Assembly (NCBI GenBank): GCA_030620095.1
Contig: JAUTXW010000326.1
Coordinates: 1,519,501 to 1,583,500, forward strand
DNA length: 64,000 nt
Direction of reading: 5' to 3'
Origin: Kuschelorhynchus macadamiae
Taxonomy: Eukaryota; Arthropoda; Insecta; Coleoptera; Curculionidae
A model generated the notes under the pieces. That model was given only the letters and a program-made list of their open reading frames with translations. It ran no database searches and had not been told where the DNA came from. The translations under genes and the position numbers were made by a program. Within the stretch, counting starts at the first letter, position 1. Every line of letters begins with the position of its first letter. Shown piece after piece: positions 22,333 to 34,319 of the stretch.

Positions 22333-23149
22333 AAAACTCTTTTTATATGTAAGAGAGAGTTTTTATTTTGTCGCTGTTCTCTGCCGGGACGAGAATTGTA
22401 ATACCGCGTCCAATCACTCTGACATAGATGTCAAAATGATGTTAATCGTTTTGCTCATTCGATTATACATATAAACGTTAGATAATTTCGTAACAAATAT
22501 GTCTACGAACGATTCAGTTTCCATAATTTCCGACATATTTAAGCATTAGAATCTTGATGCGGTCTTAATTTGACTAATCAATATTTTTATGTTTACATAT
22601 TATGTCAAAGTCCTCTTATGAGTAAACGCCATCGAACCTTCATTATGAATTAATAAATATTTCTATAGATGCTTTTAAGAAAATTGCTGTATGCTTTGCT
22701 CCTTTACAACCTAAATATTGGTTTAAATATTATGATGATTTTTTCGGGACATTTTCACATATTTTAATAATATTTATTTGGAGGTTTTACTTTTGCTAAA
22801 GAACAGCGCGCGATTTGTTCGACCACATAGCGTCAAAGAAAGACATTAAGGGTGTCAAATCTTATGATCTTCGTGGCCAATCGAGGTTTTACTTTTGCAG
22901 AAATAATGGGTCCAAGAAACTTATTCGATAAAGTATTTTGTTGCAGGTGTGGCAACATACTAAAAACTAAAATTTTCCAGTTGATTTAAACAAGTAATTT
23001 TTTGTGGTATTTTTATTAGTATAAGCTTAGAGAGATATCAGATAAAAAAGAATTAATTATACTATTGTAATATGTATATACTTTAAGGTCATCACACCCA
23101 AAATTCTTAAACAAAATAGAAATTTAACCACGTGGTTCTAATTTCGCAG
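22333..23149. other. No gene recognised
   Basis: AT-rich sequence between the LTR element and the hAT element. I saw no PLE sequence here that would complete the minus-strand PLE cut off at 18168. Confidence 0.4.
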
Positions 23150-25115
23150 GGCGTAATTTCGGGACTTAATCAGGTCGCGGGCGGCCGATAAGAAATAAAT
23201 AGGTAGTAGTGAATAAAAAAGCGATAAAAATTCACACATTTTTTTATTTACTAATTATAATAGCATAATCAAACATATAAAAAAAATTAACAAAAACAGA
23301 GAAAAAAATCAAATGAAAATTAATGAGGGACTTGAGTTTGAAGCTGAAAAACAAGATGATCAATATTAGGGTCAATATCACTAATACATAAATACTTGTT
23401 TTCTAAATTAACACCTGTAAGCCGAGTTCGATGCTTATTTTTATTAATTTTCATGACTGATAAAAACTGCACGCATTTATACGTGCTACCGGATGTACAA
23501 ATCATTTTTCGTGAGAAAACTCTCAGCTGTGTTTACTTTTTTTCGGAAAGATATGTTCTGTAAAACTCGCTTAGTTCCACATCATAAAATTTAGACTTCA
23601 AATATAAGTCTTCTTGAAGCTCGATCAACTCCATTTGTATGTAAAGCTGAAGATGCTCCTCCACAATACACTTACAAGGATTTGCAAAAATATCGAAAGT
23701 GCTATCCCTGTTCTTAAAATCGGAAAACCGATCAGAGAATTGCGCTGACAGCAGTTTCAGTTCTTCAGCATAGCGACCGTATTTTCGTGACTAGATCATG
23801 TTAAAAAATGAAAACTGTTTTTATTTTTCAGTTGTGTTTCCCACAAGCGAATTTTGTTTTGACAAGCTTTAAGATTACTGTACAGCTAATTTACCAATTG
23901 CCCTTGTTTCTGAAGCTTCAAGTTCAGGTCGTTTAAGTGTCCTGTGATGTCTACCAGGAATGCTTAGTCACAAAGCCATGTTGGATCACAAATTTGCGGC
24001 AATGTTTTCTCTAAAATCAGCTATTTCTTTTCTAAGGTCATAAAATCTTTTTAGCATTTTACTTTTACTTAGCCACCTTATTTCCCGGTAGTACGTGACA
24101 TCATCGTGTTCTCGAGAAAGTTCATCCAAAAATGCTTTAAACTGGCGATGGTTAAGACCGCAGAATCTAATGAAATTGATGGTACTTACTACCACATCCA
24201 TAACGTTCTTTAGTCGAATAGACTTTCAGCAAGTTTTGTGGGTAAATAATGTAAGGCAGAATTACTAAATCACATTCTCGCACATCCAAAGCGATTGCTC
24301 TTTCTTTCAAAATTCCGATAAAACTTTTTAGTGAACCGGCCATTGAAGGCGCACCACCTCTGCACACTTCAACCAATTTACACCACTGGAAACCATATTG
24401 TTCAAAAGTAGTTCGCACCGCGGCAAAAATATCTTTTCCATTAGTGGTCCCTTGCAGTGACCGTAAAGCCAGTAATTCCTCTGATTCCACAAATTCTTTA
24501 TCAACACCTCGTATAAAAATAGCTAACTCGGCTGTCTCAGATAAATCGGCACTCTCATCCAAAGCAATCGAAAATGCTTGAAAATCAGCCAACCTATCAG
24601 TCAATGTTTTTTTTTGATATCACTAGACATCATATCTATACTTCGAACAACAGTTGGGATAAGCTCACTTTCTCAAACTCTTTCTTCTTTTCTGAGCACA
24701 AAAGTTCTGCAACATCTACTAGGCACTTTTTAACAAACTCTCCCTCGGAAAATGACTTCGGTGCTTTCGCTATTTTGGAACTAATTATAAAACTAGCTTT
24801 AACAATACTGTCTAGATTTGATCTTTGTGAATGGAACATTTGTTGCTGTTTCCTTAAATAAGTAATGAGTTTTTTCATATTGTATTCTTTTAAAACAGAA
24901 ATTGTTTCATTTTGTGTCATCCTAAACGACTTAATAAAATTATTTATCGATTTTAGGGTTTATGATTTGAAGAATACAGTTCTAGGTTGGTTGACAGTAA
25001 TTACAAATAAACAATGTATGCTAAATCTTTAATATTTTTGCGCGTTACTTGAAATTTCTGAGTTTCTTCTCGTGGGCCGGATTGGAGCTGGTGGAGGGCC
25101 GGATGCAGCCGGGGG
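23150..25115 (-). mobile_element. hAT element, GTF2IRD2/ZBED type
   Basis: About 2 kb carrying a whole but broken hAT transposase on the minus strand. GC-rich edges flank it: 'cagggcgtaatttcgggact' near 23149 on the left and, on the right, 'ggccggggttgctcatatat' followed by 'gccct' (25111-25135), so 'agggc' is the candidate TIR start. Matching 8-bp target duplications were not found. The GC-rich 'gggccggattggagc' region near 25075 resembles sub-terminal sequence of this class. Confidence 0.7.
23320..24920 (-). pseudogene. hAT transposase related to GTF2IRD2/ZBED proteins
   Basis: Transposase of the hAT superfamily, the group that also gave rise to vertebrate GTF2IRD2 and ZBED-type host genes. 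From the N-terminus: ETISVLKEYNMKK (near 24870-24920) is the second half of a BED-type zinc finger without its His pair; LRKQQQMFHSQR, then SFSEGEFVKKCLVDVAELLC; the first catalytic region FQAFSIALDESADLSETAEL with IFIRGVDKEF (24490-24585); CKLVEVCRGGAPSMAGS (24320-24370), where the second catalytic Asp of TDGAPxM is changed (RGG in place of TDG); NFIRFCGLNHRQFKAFLDEL and REIRWLSKSKMLKRFYDLRK (24030-24180), which includes the RWLS block; LDITxHLN-like sequence near 23930; and the C-terminal dimerisation region with LSEFYRTYLSEKK and CVQFLSVMKINKNKHRTRLT (23395-23560). Three or more frame changes and stops. Length and order otherwise match the family. Confidence 0.92.
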
Positions 25116-25348
25116 GCCGGGGTTGCTCATATATGCCCTAGATCATTCTGCAGGAAACAGCTAAATAGCTACTTCAATTTTACTTCCCACAAATTTGCTT
25201 CTGCGAAAACAGAGAAACTGACTGAAGCTTAAAATGGAATACATATTGTACTGATTATACAAGATACCACATTTAAAAACATTGTAAGAATTCTGCGCAA
25301 TTTTGAATACTCACGAAAATATTGAGCAGTGTTTGAAGTCACCGAAAT

Positions 25349-25640
25349 ATGTTATTCCTTAGTAATCAAAAAAAATATAACATTCGTTACTCATACAAGT
25401 ATGTACATACTGAGGAGAAGCTGCATGGTCGATCTGTCCTTACTAGACTTAAAAACGTGGCTAATGTAAAACATTCTAAGGTGCATCCTTCCACGGGATA
25501 TTCAATTCAAAAAAATAATCAAAGAATCTTTTGACATCATCAAGAATCCTAATAATTTCACTAAGGGTGCGAACTACTTGCAACATCATGCCTGAAAGCC
25601 AGTCAATATAATGGCTCTCGCGTCAATGAGCTCAGGTCAG
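25349..25640 (+). pseudogene. Penelope-like element, C-terminal tail
   Basis: Plus-strand remnant of the very end of a PLE protein. The first frame reads KVHPSTGYSIQKNNQRIF and stops at 25534; a one-base shift continues it as KESFDIIKNPNNFTKG and KPVNIMALAS. The 'EAxxIIKxPxNF' arrangement is typical of the last 40-60 residues of PLE proteins, downstream of GIY-YIG. The GIY-YIG and RT parts are not present upstream, because the hAT element ends only 230 bases away. An in-frame stop replaces Trp near 25595. This is the third PLE remnant in the window. Confidence 0.65.
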
Positions 25641-28600
25641 GTATAAATACCTAATGTTTCGTGCAATCGTAGGCAAGTCTTTGAAAAGTAGTTAAAATTT
25701 GATACGGTCTAAAGCCAAGAGCCACGATTCTCAAACAGTGCTTTTACGTTTCAACTGATCCACCAGGATATTTTACAAAAAGTAAATACATGTCAATTGG
25801 AACGTAAACAAATTGGCAAAAACTTTCCTAGTTTAAATGAAAAGCTGTATGACATTGTTTGATTAAATGAGTGGCACCAAGTGTGATAGCTTTATCTCTA
25901 AAGAGATCCGAAAAAAAAATATCGAAAATACTTTCATTAGAGGCAGGGTATTCCAACTCCACATTTAAGTTAGAATATTTTCCCTCTCTCTCTAAAATAT
26001 TGCCTCTTATTCTAACTTGTTAATTTTGTTGGAAAATCCTGGTGTTTCAGATAAAATCTTCAAACTTTTATGTTTAACATGTTTTCTTATCTCCTAAAAT
26101 AAAGCCCATCAAAACGTTAAAGGAAGCTCCGTACTAAGCTAGTTTTATAATTAGTACTACAGCATAGTATAATTACGATACACTTTTAACAGACACTACT
26201 CACACTACGTCAACTGATTTATTAGGACTAAATTTAAATAAGAACGACTTCGTAAAAATCGTTGATAGAAGCAATTGACTTCAATTGGCAGTATGAATAG
26301 ATTTAAATATTGTACAGCAAAAAGTTGGCTTTCATTCTACTTAATTATTGAATTAATCAATTAATATTCATATTCGCATTACTAATAAAGTAATCTTCGT
26401 AACATTATTTTTAGACCAAACTTTTCTTTGTTGAGTATTTAGATACCTATATAAAATTAATTAAAAATAATAAATTAGTTATTAAGTAAAATATCAAATA
26501 GATATTAATACGACGGCTAATTAATACTAAAACTGTTGTTTACTTTTTAGGTTTACAGATAAAACTTGGTGTAATTGTAATTAATTTAAACAGTCATGTT
26601 TTAAACTGGTTAATTGTAAAGAGTATATTTTAATTGCCTTTTATCGCGGCAACGTTTCGATTAACTAGTATATCTAGTACTTGTTCTTATCAAGAAACAT
26701 ATATTTAAAAAAATGAAACACTGTAAGAAATACATTAAATAGTAAAAAATAATTTTAAAGATATTTTTAGCTAAATGTGAACATTGTCATATCGTCGTTT
26801 ACGACAGCAGCTTCAACTGCAGACATGACAGATTTCGATAAGATTTTCTATAGTGAAAAATAGGTTAGTTCGCTGATTAGACATAATCACATCACATATG
26901 TTAAGTTCCTTATAACGCACACCATATTTGGAACCCTCGTTTCCGAGAGATTTTTCCAAAACTTTTGACGTTATTTTAGTGTTCACGGAAAACATCTTCA
27001 ACGAGATGCTTTTATGTCCACAAACAGGTTTGCCTGAGTTAATTGTTGCTTATTTGTCAGACGAGAGTTTCTGGGTTAAGGTCAAATATCACTTTGCGCA
27101 ATATTTTATCCGTAAACCTCTTCGATTTAAATGTAATTCGCTAGTGTACTGTATGATATTAATTTTTAATAAACCTGTATAATATTTGGAAAAACTTACC
27201 ATAATGAGAATTATGATTTAATTTATCTTAAACGTGCTTGCAACCTATACAAGTCGATAGTATAGAAACCGTTGTAAATTTTATATCTTATTGTCAATAC
27301 TGTAGTATTTATTTAAAATAAATAAACTTCCTGAATTATTAACATTACTTATAGCAACACTGACAGTAGTAGAAGCAACCTATACGTGGCGGGCGGCATT
27401 TTTGGAACTTGAAGCTAAAAGTAACATCAGTGCTGAAAAATATTAAAATAAATAAGGCTTTTTTCAAACAAATAAAACTGTACGCATTTTTATGTACAAA
27501 GAGGCGTTAGCTAAGTTTGGCCTGAATATAAATAATGTTTGGCAAGTCAAAATGAAAATATATACAATTTTCGTTTTAATGCTAAACCTATTAAAATACC
27601 TACCTAAATCTATAAAAGAGTTTTAATTTTAAAATCAAGCCTACAAAAACCAAATAACACATTCTTTTCATTTCATGAGCAAAAGTAAAGAATCGAATTA
27701 TTGTTTGGTACCACAATTACGTACATAATTTTGGTTACCCTGTGTAAGCACATACAAGTATCATATTTAAAAGTGTTTGTCTCAGATTCTGGAATGCCAT
27801 TTTAAGTTAAAAAATAATTTAAAGTTAGACAGTTTGTTGGAATTTAATAATCAATGAAACACTTTTCTGCGGTTATGAATAAATACATGCGTTTAGTTCC
27901 TAGGGCATGAATGATATGATGAATTTTTTGGACCCTAGACTGGAGAATCCCTTGAATTAATAGTACAATCCTAGCACAACTGGATTTATTTAACGGAGTT
28001 TTCATTTTAAATTTGCAGAAATTACCAGAAGTATAACAAAGAATTACTGTTACCTGAATTAGTTTGAAGCTTGAAATACTTTAAAACTTCGAAATTATAT
28101 TTAAATATAGACTTTATTATCATTAGGAAATTAGCGACACTTATTTTTAACATCTTAGTTGTAGAAATTAAACTCGCATCATTTCCCTATTTGGAGTATT
28201 TTTGAATAACAAATCATAATTGGGCTTTTAAACGACTTAAGTAGCTAAATCTTTTAGGGTTCGTAAAATAAGCAGGCTCAAGGAGGATTCTTCAGAGTAC
28301 CCTTTCTTCTATTAGGTAATGGCGGAATAATCGTGATAAGGGTACTTATCCGAAATGCTTTTCCCATAGATAAGTAATTACGGTAACTTTGGAGGAACTA
28401 ATGGTGAATATAGTCGAGTCTGAATCTACTATAATTCGCGTTGCCATTTATAACAGAAATAATGATTATGATTGCAAGATCAAGTGCGTCGTGACCTAGT
28501 TAATTTATTCACTTAATACTCTAATATAGCTGATAGAATCTTAGTCTGGGGAATAACTGACAATATCTGTATGGAATAACCTTTTGACAATATTTTGTGA

Positions 28601-29734
28601 TATACCTATAAACTTTCTATATAAGAGATATTTAAAGTATTATATTTTTTTTTGAAGAGTGCTCATAAACCTAGTCAAAATTTTATTTCATAGAGTCATT
28701 TTTGGGAAACTCCATTTTGCTACTGGAACACGTATTTACAACTTTGCAGCTCTGTTATAATACAGTATTTACAACTTTGTCTGAAGGGAGAAGAAACGTA
28801 AAATATTCACTACATTCGTTCTATTGGACTTGCATTTCCTTTAATTTATTAATTTCACATGGTAGTCATTCTCAAGTGTAAACTAAATAGTAATTTAAAG
28901 CTACGGTCGTTTATATTGCTTCAAGCGCTAAGTTTCAGGAGGTTCTTTTAAGCACGAAGTGGTTTCCATAAATTTAAAGTATCTAAGCTAAACCCAATGA
29001 AATTTCTTGGATTCACTTTTACGAAACCTCTTTTTTAACATTTGTCACCGCCAGTGCTACTACCTATGCCACCAATACCCGGTATTTTTCATTTTTGCTT
29101 ACGCTTAAAATGCTCCTTGACTCCTAAACTAAGATGGCGATTTGTCTCTTCTGTTTATAATTCACCAAACTCTCACTGGAAAAATACATCCGCTCAGATG
29201 GTTCCTATATATAAAGTATCGTGAAAAACGAAGGTGTTTTTTCTGCATCGAGAAGTATCGTAGTATGTCGATTGTTTTGTAATTTTGATTAAGAGTTATT
29301 AAATACCCTTTCTGAACAATTATTCTGCAATAGATATTTAGAATTTTTGCAGCTCTGTTATAAAGGTTTTATGGATGCCCTCCTTTGTAGCTGCAGAATG
29401 ATAAGAACCCTGGTTGGGGGTTCAGTATGTGTGGGCTTGCAGAACATTGTTGTTGCCTTCTACAGATCATCGAACAAGAAGGCCAAGAAAAGAGAAGAAT
29501 GAATTTCGTTTTTCTCCAGTGTTAACTTAAAATATTTCTTAAAAGCATTTAAATTATTTGCTATATTTGGGTATAGAACTAAAATGAAGGTTTTTTGGAT
29601 TTGTTGCAAATCAACTGAAATATCTAACTATAAATTTGTTGAAAAGTAATTTAAAGAATTACGTATTTTAACATGGAGATTAAACCATCCACCAGTAGCC
29701 TTCGATACATTGCAAAAAAATCGGTAAATTTTCT
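25641..29734. other. 4 kb of AT-rich sequence without recognised genes
   Basis: No protein family was recognised. A pair of overlapping antisense frames at 26813-27001 and 26928-27182 is not supported by any motif. A 'ttgcagctctgttataa' phrase occurs near 28743 and again near 29348. The stretch 29365-29500 is less AT-rich than its surroundings but its frames are not convincing. A hammerhead-like motif near 26645-26700 is listed separately. Confidence 0.45.
26641..26700 (-). other. Possible decayed hammerhead-like motif
   Basis: On the minus strand 'cttgataag' is followed 28 bases later by 'cgaaacgttgc', with a small 'actag ... ctagt' stem between. Intact hammerhead ribozymes, which PLE termini are known to carry, have CUGAUGA, a stem and GAAA in this order. 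Here the first core box is altered by a base or more, so this is only a suggestion. Confidence 0.25.
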
Positions 29735-31500
29735 TTACCCTGAACTTCCATCAATATGAATTTTTCCTTTTATTAGGAATAGTAAATTTAATTCTGCACA
29801 TCCACCATATATACGAATTCCTCGTACTAATATATTTTACCAGTTTCTACTTATGCCACACTTCGTTTTTTGGCATAATTTAAAATAAACTGAATAAGTA
29901 GTTTTTATAATGATTTTTTTGAGACCTCTAATTTGTTCCGTCATGTTGAATTCGTATCAGTTTAGCCTTAAATCACATTTAATTTTTTTGAAAAATTTTA
30001 AAGCAATTGGTTAAATAGTTTTTATAGTAATATTTTTTAAGAATTTTTAGAGCGCCATTTTGTTTCGCCATATTGGATTTTTACCAAAATGTTATAAGGT
30101 CTCATGGGAAGGCCGTGTGACTCTTAATTTTTCACTTTAATTTTAAGTCAATCGGATGAGTACTTTTTATCTATGTCGCTAACAGGCAGACAGACAGACA
30201 GACCGACGGAATCGAAAAAACATTTATTTTCGGCATTTAGAGACCTTGAAATGTAACGATCTTTCCCTTTATTAGGAATAGTGAAAAGTGAGCCAATTTA
30301 ATTCCGCGCATAGTCATTTAATATCACATATATACATATACTTACTGTCCTTTAAAACATTTTTATCGCCATTTTGTTTCACCATACTGGATTCGTACCA
30401 ATATTTTACCAGTTTCTATCTATGACACGTTTGGTTTTTAGGCATAATTTTAAATAAATTGAATAAGTAGCTTTTACAATGATTTTTTTAAGACCGCCAT
30501 CAGTTTTGCGCACCATTTGAAGCTAATTAAATACGAAAATTTATTTACGTTGATTTTTTAAACATTTTATTTGGCTGCTATTTTGTTTCACCATCTTAAA
30601 TTGGTATCACCATTTTACTAGTTTATCTTTATATCGCACTTAATGCTTGCACAAATTTTGAAATTAATCTAATAAGTAGTTTTTCAGAGAGGTTTTTAAA
30701 TTATTTTATTAAGCCGTCATTTTAGATTCGTAGCAAAATGTTACTAGTTCATCTATATATAATACTCGATGTTTGTGCAAAATTTGTGGTAAACTGGATA
30801 ATTAGATTTTTAGTAATATTTTTTAACATTTCACCAGGCCACTATTTTGTTTCGGTATATTGAATTTTTACCAAAATGTTTCCAGGTCATCTCCATATGA
30901 CCCTTAACTTTTGATCAAAATTTGAGGTCAATCGGGTTAGTAGTTTTTTAGCTGTGCCGCGAATTGACAGACAGACCGACGGAATTGCGAAAATATGTTT
31001 TTTTTGGCATCTAGGAACGCTAAACCGTCGAGATATGTAAAATCTGCGGCGGTGATTTTTTCACAATTACAAACATTTTATTCAGCCACCATTTTGTTCT
31101 CTGATCCTAAATTCGTACCACAATTTTATCAGTTCATCTCTATATCATATTTATTTCTTCTAGAAAATTTTAAATCAATCTAATATATAGTTTTTCAGGT
31201 TGATATTTTAAATAGTTTCTTATTTGTTTCGCCAACTTGGATTCATATCAAAATGTTACCAGTTAATTCTTACGTAATACTTGATTTTTCTGCATAATTT
31301 TAGGTAGTTTTTTAGTAATTTTTTTTTAACGTTTGAACAAATTTAATTTTTACCAAAATGTTACGATTTCATCCCCGTATGCCCCTTAATTTTTGACCGA
31401 CGTCAATAGATAGACAGACAGACAGACGGAATTTAGAAACCATGTTTTTTGGCATCTAGGGTTCTTAAAACGCGTGTGGTGGGAGGGCGATTTTTTCAAG
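29735..31500 (-). repeat. Dispersed repeat family A, dense minus-strand block
   Basis: The best and longest block of the family, about 1.75 kb. Units carry 'ccgccattttgtttc', 'gccatattggatttttacca', 'aaaatgttaccaggtcatc' and 'catatgacccttaatttttg'. 'gacagacagacagaccgacg' tracts occur at about 30187, 30967 and 31411, each just after 'ggtcaatcgg(g/a)t(g/t)agtagttttt'. 'ttattaggaatagt' ends appear near 29773 and 30271. The block therefore holds at least two or three family members joined head to tail, each with a (GACA)n tract at one side and several 110-120-base modules on the other. Confidence 0.85.
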
Positions 31501-32559
31501 CAAAAAAGATAATTAAAGTGCTTAATTCTTTCTTATAGATATATGACTATTGATTGAGAGATTTCATCATGTTTTTCTTTTATGCTTGGCATCATGACGA
31601 GTCCCCACATGTTGAGAGCTCTCGATAGAAGGTTAGCAGATCATAAAAAATTAGGGCACTTTTAAAAATTTGTATATTGTATCTAAAACGTAGTTTTTAC
31701 TATAAGCTACTGAAGAAGATAGATGATTTGTAAAGTTAGTAAAGAAAAAGCAAAAACTTCCTTTTCAACTTAATATATGTTCTTAAAACGTGCTATTTAA
31801 GTGATTTAGAAATCTTTCCGACTTTTTTCGCGGTAAAAGATGATAGACTGGGATAGTTACTATTTGAAAATGTTAGGCAATTAACAAACTAAAGACAATG
31901 TAAGTCCTACAGAACGATTTTTTGGTATTTACAAATTCCCTTGCTAGTGTGATTTTTTGACATCTTGGTTAGTTATTAATCATTCAATTAGGTATATTAT
32001 TTGCAGCATATTTCTATTACAGTTGTTGTAAAATTGATAGGTACTTGGTAAATAGAGTTGTATTTATATGCGACAAAACACTTCACCTTTTAAAAATTGG
32101 TACATGGAAAATGAGACTATTTTTTACTATACTTCCGCTACGCCACTGTAATCGCATAAGACCTTTGTTGGTCATTATACAAGATTCGTGATTGTAATTT
32201 TTGGCTGAGATGGCCGAGAAATTGGCTTTAGAGAAAGATCTACCGTTATTTGACCCGTTAATATGAAAGGCGTGCTCCTTCTTTCAAATAATACCCATAT
32301 AAAGGTTGTTTTTTTATTTTCCGGCAATCTAAAATGAACACCCAAAATTAACAGTTATATTGATGTCCTAAATGCATTTATTAAGATGCAGGAAATGATC
32401 GAAGATACTGAAGTTTAACGACGAAGAGTATTGTATACAGCTTTTAGTTCTTATGTTTCTGCTTATCCGGTGTTTGAAATATTTAAATATTTAGTTAGGT
32501 GAGGCTATGAAATTGATATGATCTTTTATATCTATTATGTTTATCTATTATTATTTCTA
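31501..32559. other. No gene recognised
   Basis: AT-rich. No recognisable frame or repeat between the family A block and the long-TIR transposon. Confidence 0.4.
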
Positions 32560-32574
32560 TGTAATAGTCAAAGT

Positions 32575-33120
32575 TTATTTGGTGACTATTTCTCTACAAA
32601 ATTGTAGAAATCAGGATTTTCATTTGTTTTAGAAAGATAAAATTGATTTTTCATAACTTATTGGGACAAAAGTTAATTTATAAAGTGTGTCCAAGATTTG
32701 ACTTACATGTATTGCTATCTCGAAAACTAGAAAGATGGTTAAATTAGGAAAGTTGTAGAAAATTTTATTAAAAATTTTGTTCTGACTGAATTTTAAAATT
32801 ATCTTAGGCGGTTTTCCGATATAGAAAAAACTAAAAATGTGCGTTTTCAATTTTTCTTTGTAGCTCACCAAATAGTTGGGAGTATTTTGGTGGAAATAAT
32901 ACAATATTAAGACACTTCTTTAGAAGAATCTGATGGAGGTAAAATGAAAATTCCAGCTCTCCCTATAGAGATACATTTATAACTATCTAATTTTTTGAAA
33001 AAGCTCGTTAAGTGCTTCCAAATGATGTACTAGATGTCGAGATTACTAATTTTTTCAAGCTCTAAGAACCAAAGTTGTTGTTTCTTTATAGTAGGCTTTG
33101 ATCACGCCTGGTTGTCATAA
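32575..33120 (+). repeat. Left terminal inverted repeat
   Basis: Pairs with 34320-34905 in inverted orientation. Similarity is strongest between 32695 and 32960 and near 33090-33110. It is far longer than the 20-30-base TIRs of classical Tc1/mariner elements. Confidence 0.8.
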
Positions 33121-33225
33121 TTAAACTGAAGAAAGCAGTTTTCATTATTCTCCCTTCTTGAGTTACCTTCAAATTATTTTATTTATTTGTGCTTTCACAT
33201 TAGCTTCTTAAGTTTATCCACCAGT

Positions 33226-34230
33226 ATGGCCGGTACTTATTCCAACGAAGAAAAATTAGATATGATAGAAGTTTATTTTAAAGCTAACAAAAATGCAGTA
33301 CGTGAATAAGAAGAACAATTTCCGAAGCGACATCAACACAACAAAAGTTATTTTAGATTCTTAGTTACCAATTTGCTAGCTTATGGTTCTTTTTCGAAAC
33401 CTAAACCTTAGATCTACTTAGAATATAATGATGAAAGAGATGCAGTTATCGCGGAAAATGTCAGAAATAACCCAGAAACATCATCTAAAAAAATTGAAGA
33501 CCAACAATTTTGAAATCTTCAAATTCATATAAACCTCGTATAGTTCAGGGTGTTTTGATTGGTTCAGTCTAAAGTTTTTTGGACAGACGAAATGCGATTT
33601 ACAAACTGTCGAATATTTAATAAACACAAACATCACTACTGTAGTGCCGAAAAACCGCATAATTTAGAAGACCGGCGATTGCAAACAAAATTTGGATTTA
33701 ATATGTACTGTGGCATTATAGGTAATTTGGAATAAATCTTTAAATTACTAGTTACCCAAATGAATAAAACTTTTTTTGTATTTCAGACAACTATTTAAGT
33801 GGGCCTTTCATTTTCGAAAAAAAATCTAACTGGAAATAGTTATCGGCAGCTGTTGCAAGAATAAATTATTAAAGCAATTAGAAGTATCATTTCACCTAAT
33901 GAATTGTGCAATACTTAGTTGCAGCAAGATGGCTGTCCAGTTCGCAATTCTGGAGAGGTTACAGAGGTTCGTAGAGACCCTTTTGAAACTAAAATTATTT
34001 CTAATAACGGTCCCATTGCTTGGCCGGCGTGGTCACCAAACCTTACACCTCTCGATTTGTATCTAGGGGGATACGCAATAAAGTTCTACCAGAAAATCAC
34101 GAAGAAATGGAACAGAGAGCATGAGATGTTCTTATTAGATGAAACGGAAATACTTTAGGGAGAGTGACCCGTAAAGTTTTAAAGCTGCGAGAAAAATGTG
34201 TGGAAAATGAATGCAGACATGTCTCATGGG
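33226..34230 (+). pseudogene. Transposase of the long-TIR element, intron-bearing
   Basis: DDE transposase of the Tc1/mariner-like superfamily. The ATG at 33226 opens MAGTYSNEEKLDMIEVYFKA, a good N-terminal helix-turn-helix start, but an in-frame TAA follows at codon 28. Further blocks: ENVRNNPETSSKKIED near 33455-33505; FWTDEMRFTNCRIFNKHKHH (33575-33640) with the first catalytic Asp; EKPHNLEDRRLQTKFGFN and YCGII up to 33721; after the intron DNYLSGPFIFE; QQDGCPVRNS (near 33919) with the second catalytic Asp; NGPIAWPAWSPNLTPLDLYL (34005-34065), where the acidic third residue is not clear; then TRKVLKLREKCVENEC near 34165-34210. About 50 residues are missing between the second helix-turn-helix and FWTDE, and frames shift several times, so it is inactive. 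Confidence 0.88.
33722..33786 (+). other. Probable 65-bp spliceosomal intron in the transposase
   Basis: 'gtaatttgg' at 33722 and 'tttttttgtatttcag' ending at 33786 form a good 5' site, T-rich tract and 3' site. Joining the flanks keeps one frame across the conserved CGII and NYLSGPFIFE blocks, whereas reading through meets a stop within five codons. Seen in sequence; splicing itself is inferred. Confidence 0.65.
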
Positions 34231-34319
34231 TTTTGAACATTTCTTTACACATTTTCAATCAACAATGTTGCTTAATTTAATAATAAGTTGAATGTTAGAA
34301 AGTATGTCTTAACTGCCCC

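Noticed and set aside
18168..22350. Target-site duplication for the BEL/Pao element
   Set aside because: Bases outside 18191 and 22332 do not match over 4-6 positions. The edges may be eroded or misplaced by a few bases.
23141..25125. 8-bp target duplication for the hAT element
   Set aside because: Candidate flanks ('taatttcg' on the left, 'agatcatt' on the right) do not match; the true ends may lie some bases away.
26813..27182. Pair of antisense frames that might be a host exon
   Set aside because: No recognised domain, no splice-site pattern that keeps a frame, and frames on both strands are equally open.
29365..29500. GC-richer segment that looked coding
   Set aside because: None of the three plus-strand frames gives a family I recognise, and stops occur in the best one.
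29735..31500. Regularly spaced repeats that could suggest a CRISPR-like array
   Set aside because: Units are over 100 bases, diverged and without constant repeats or unique spacers, in a eukaryotic-type context full of transposons.
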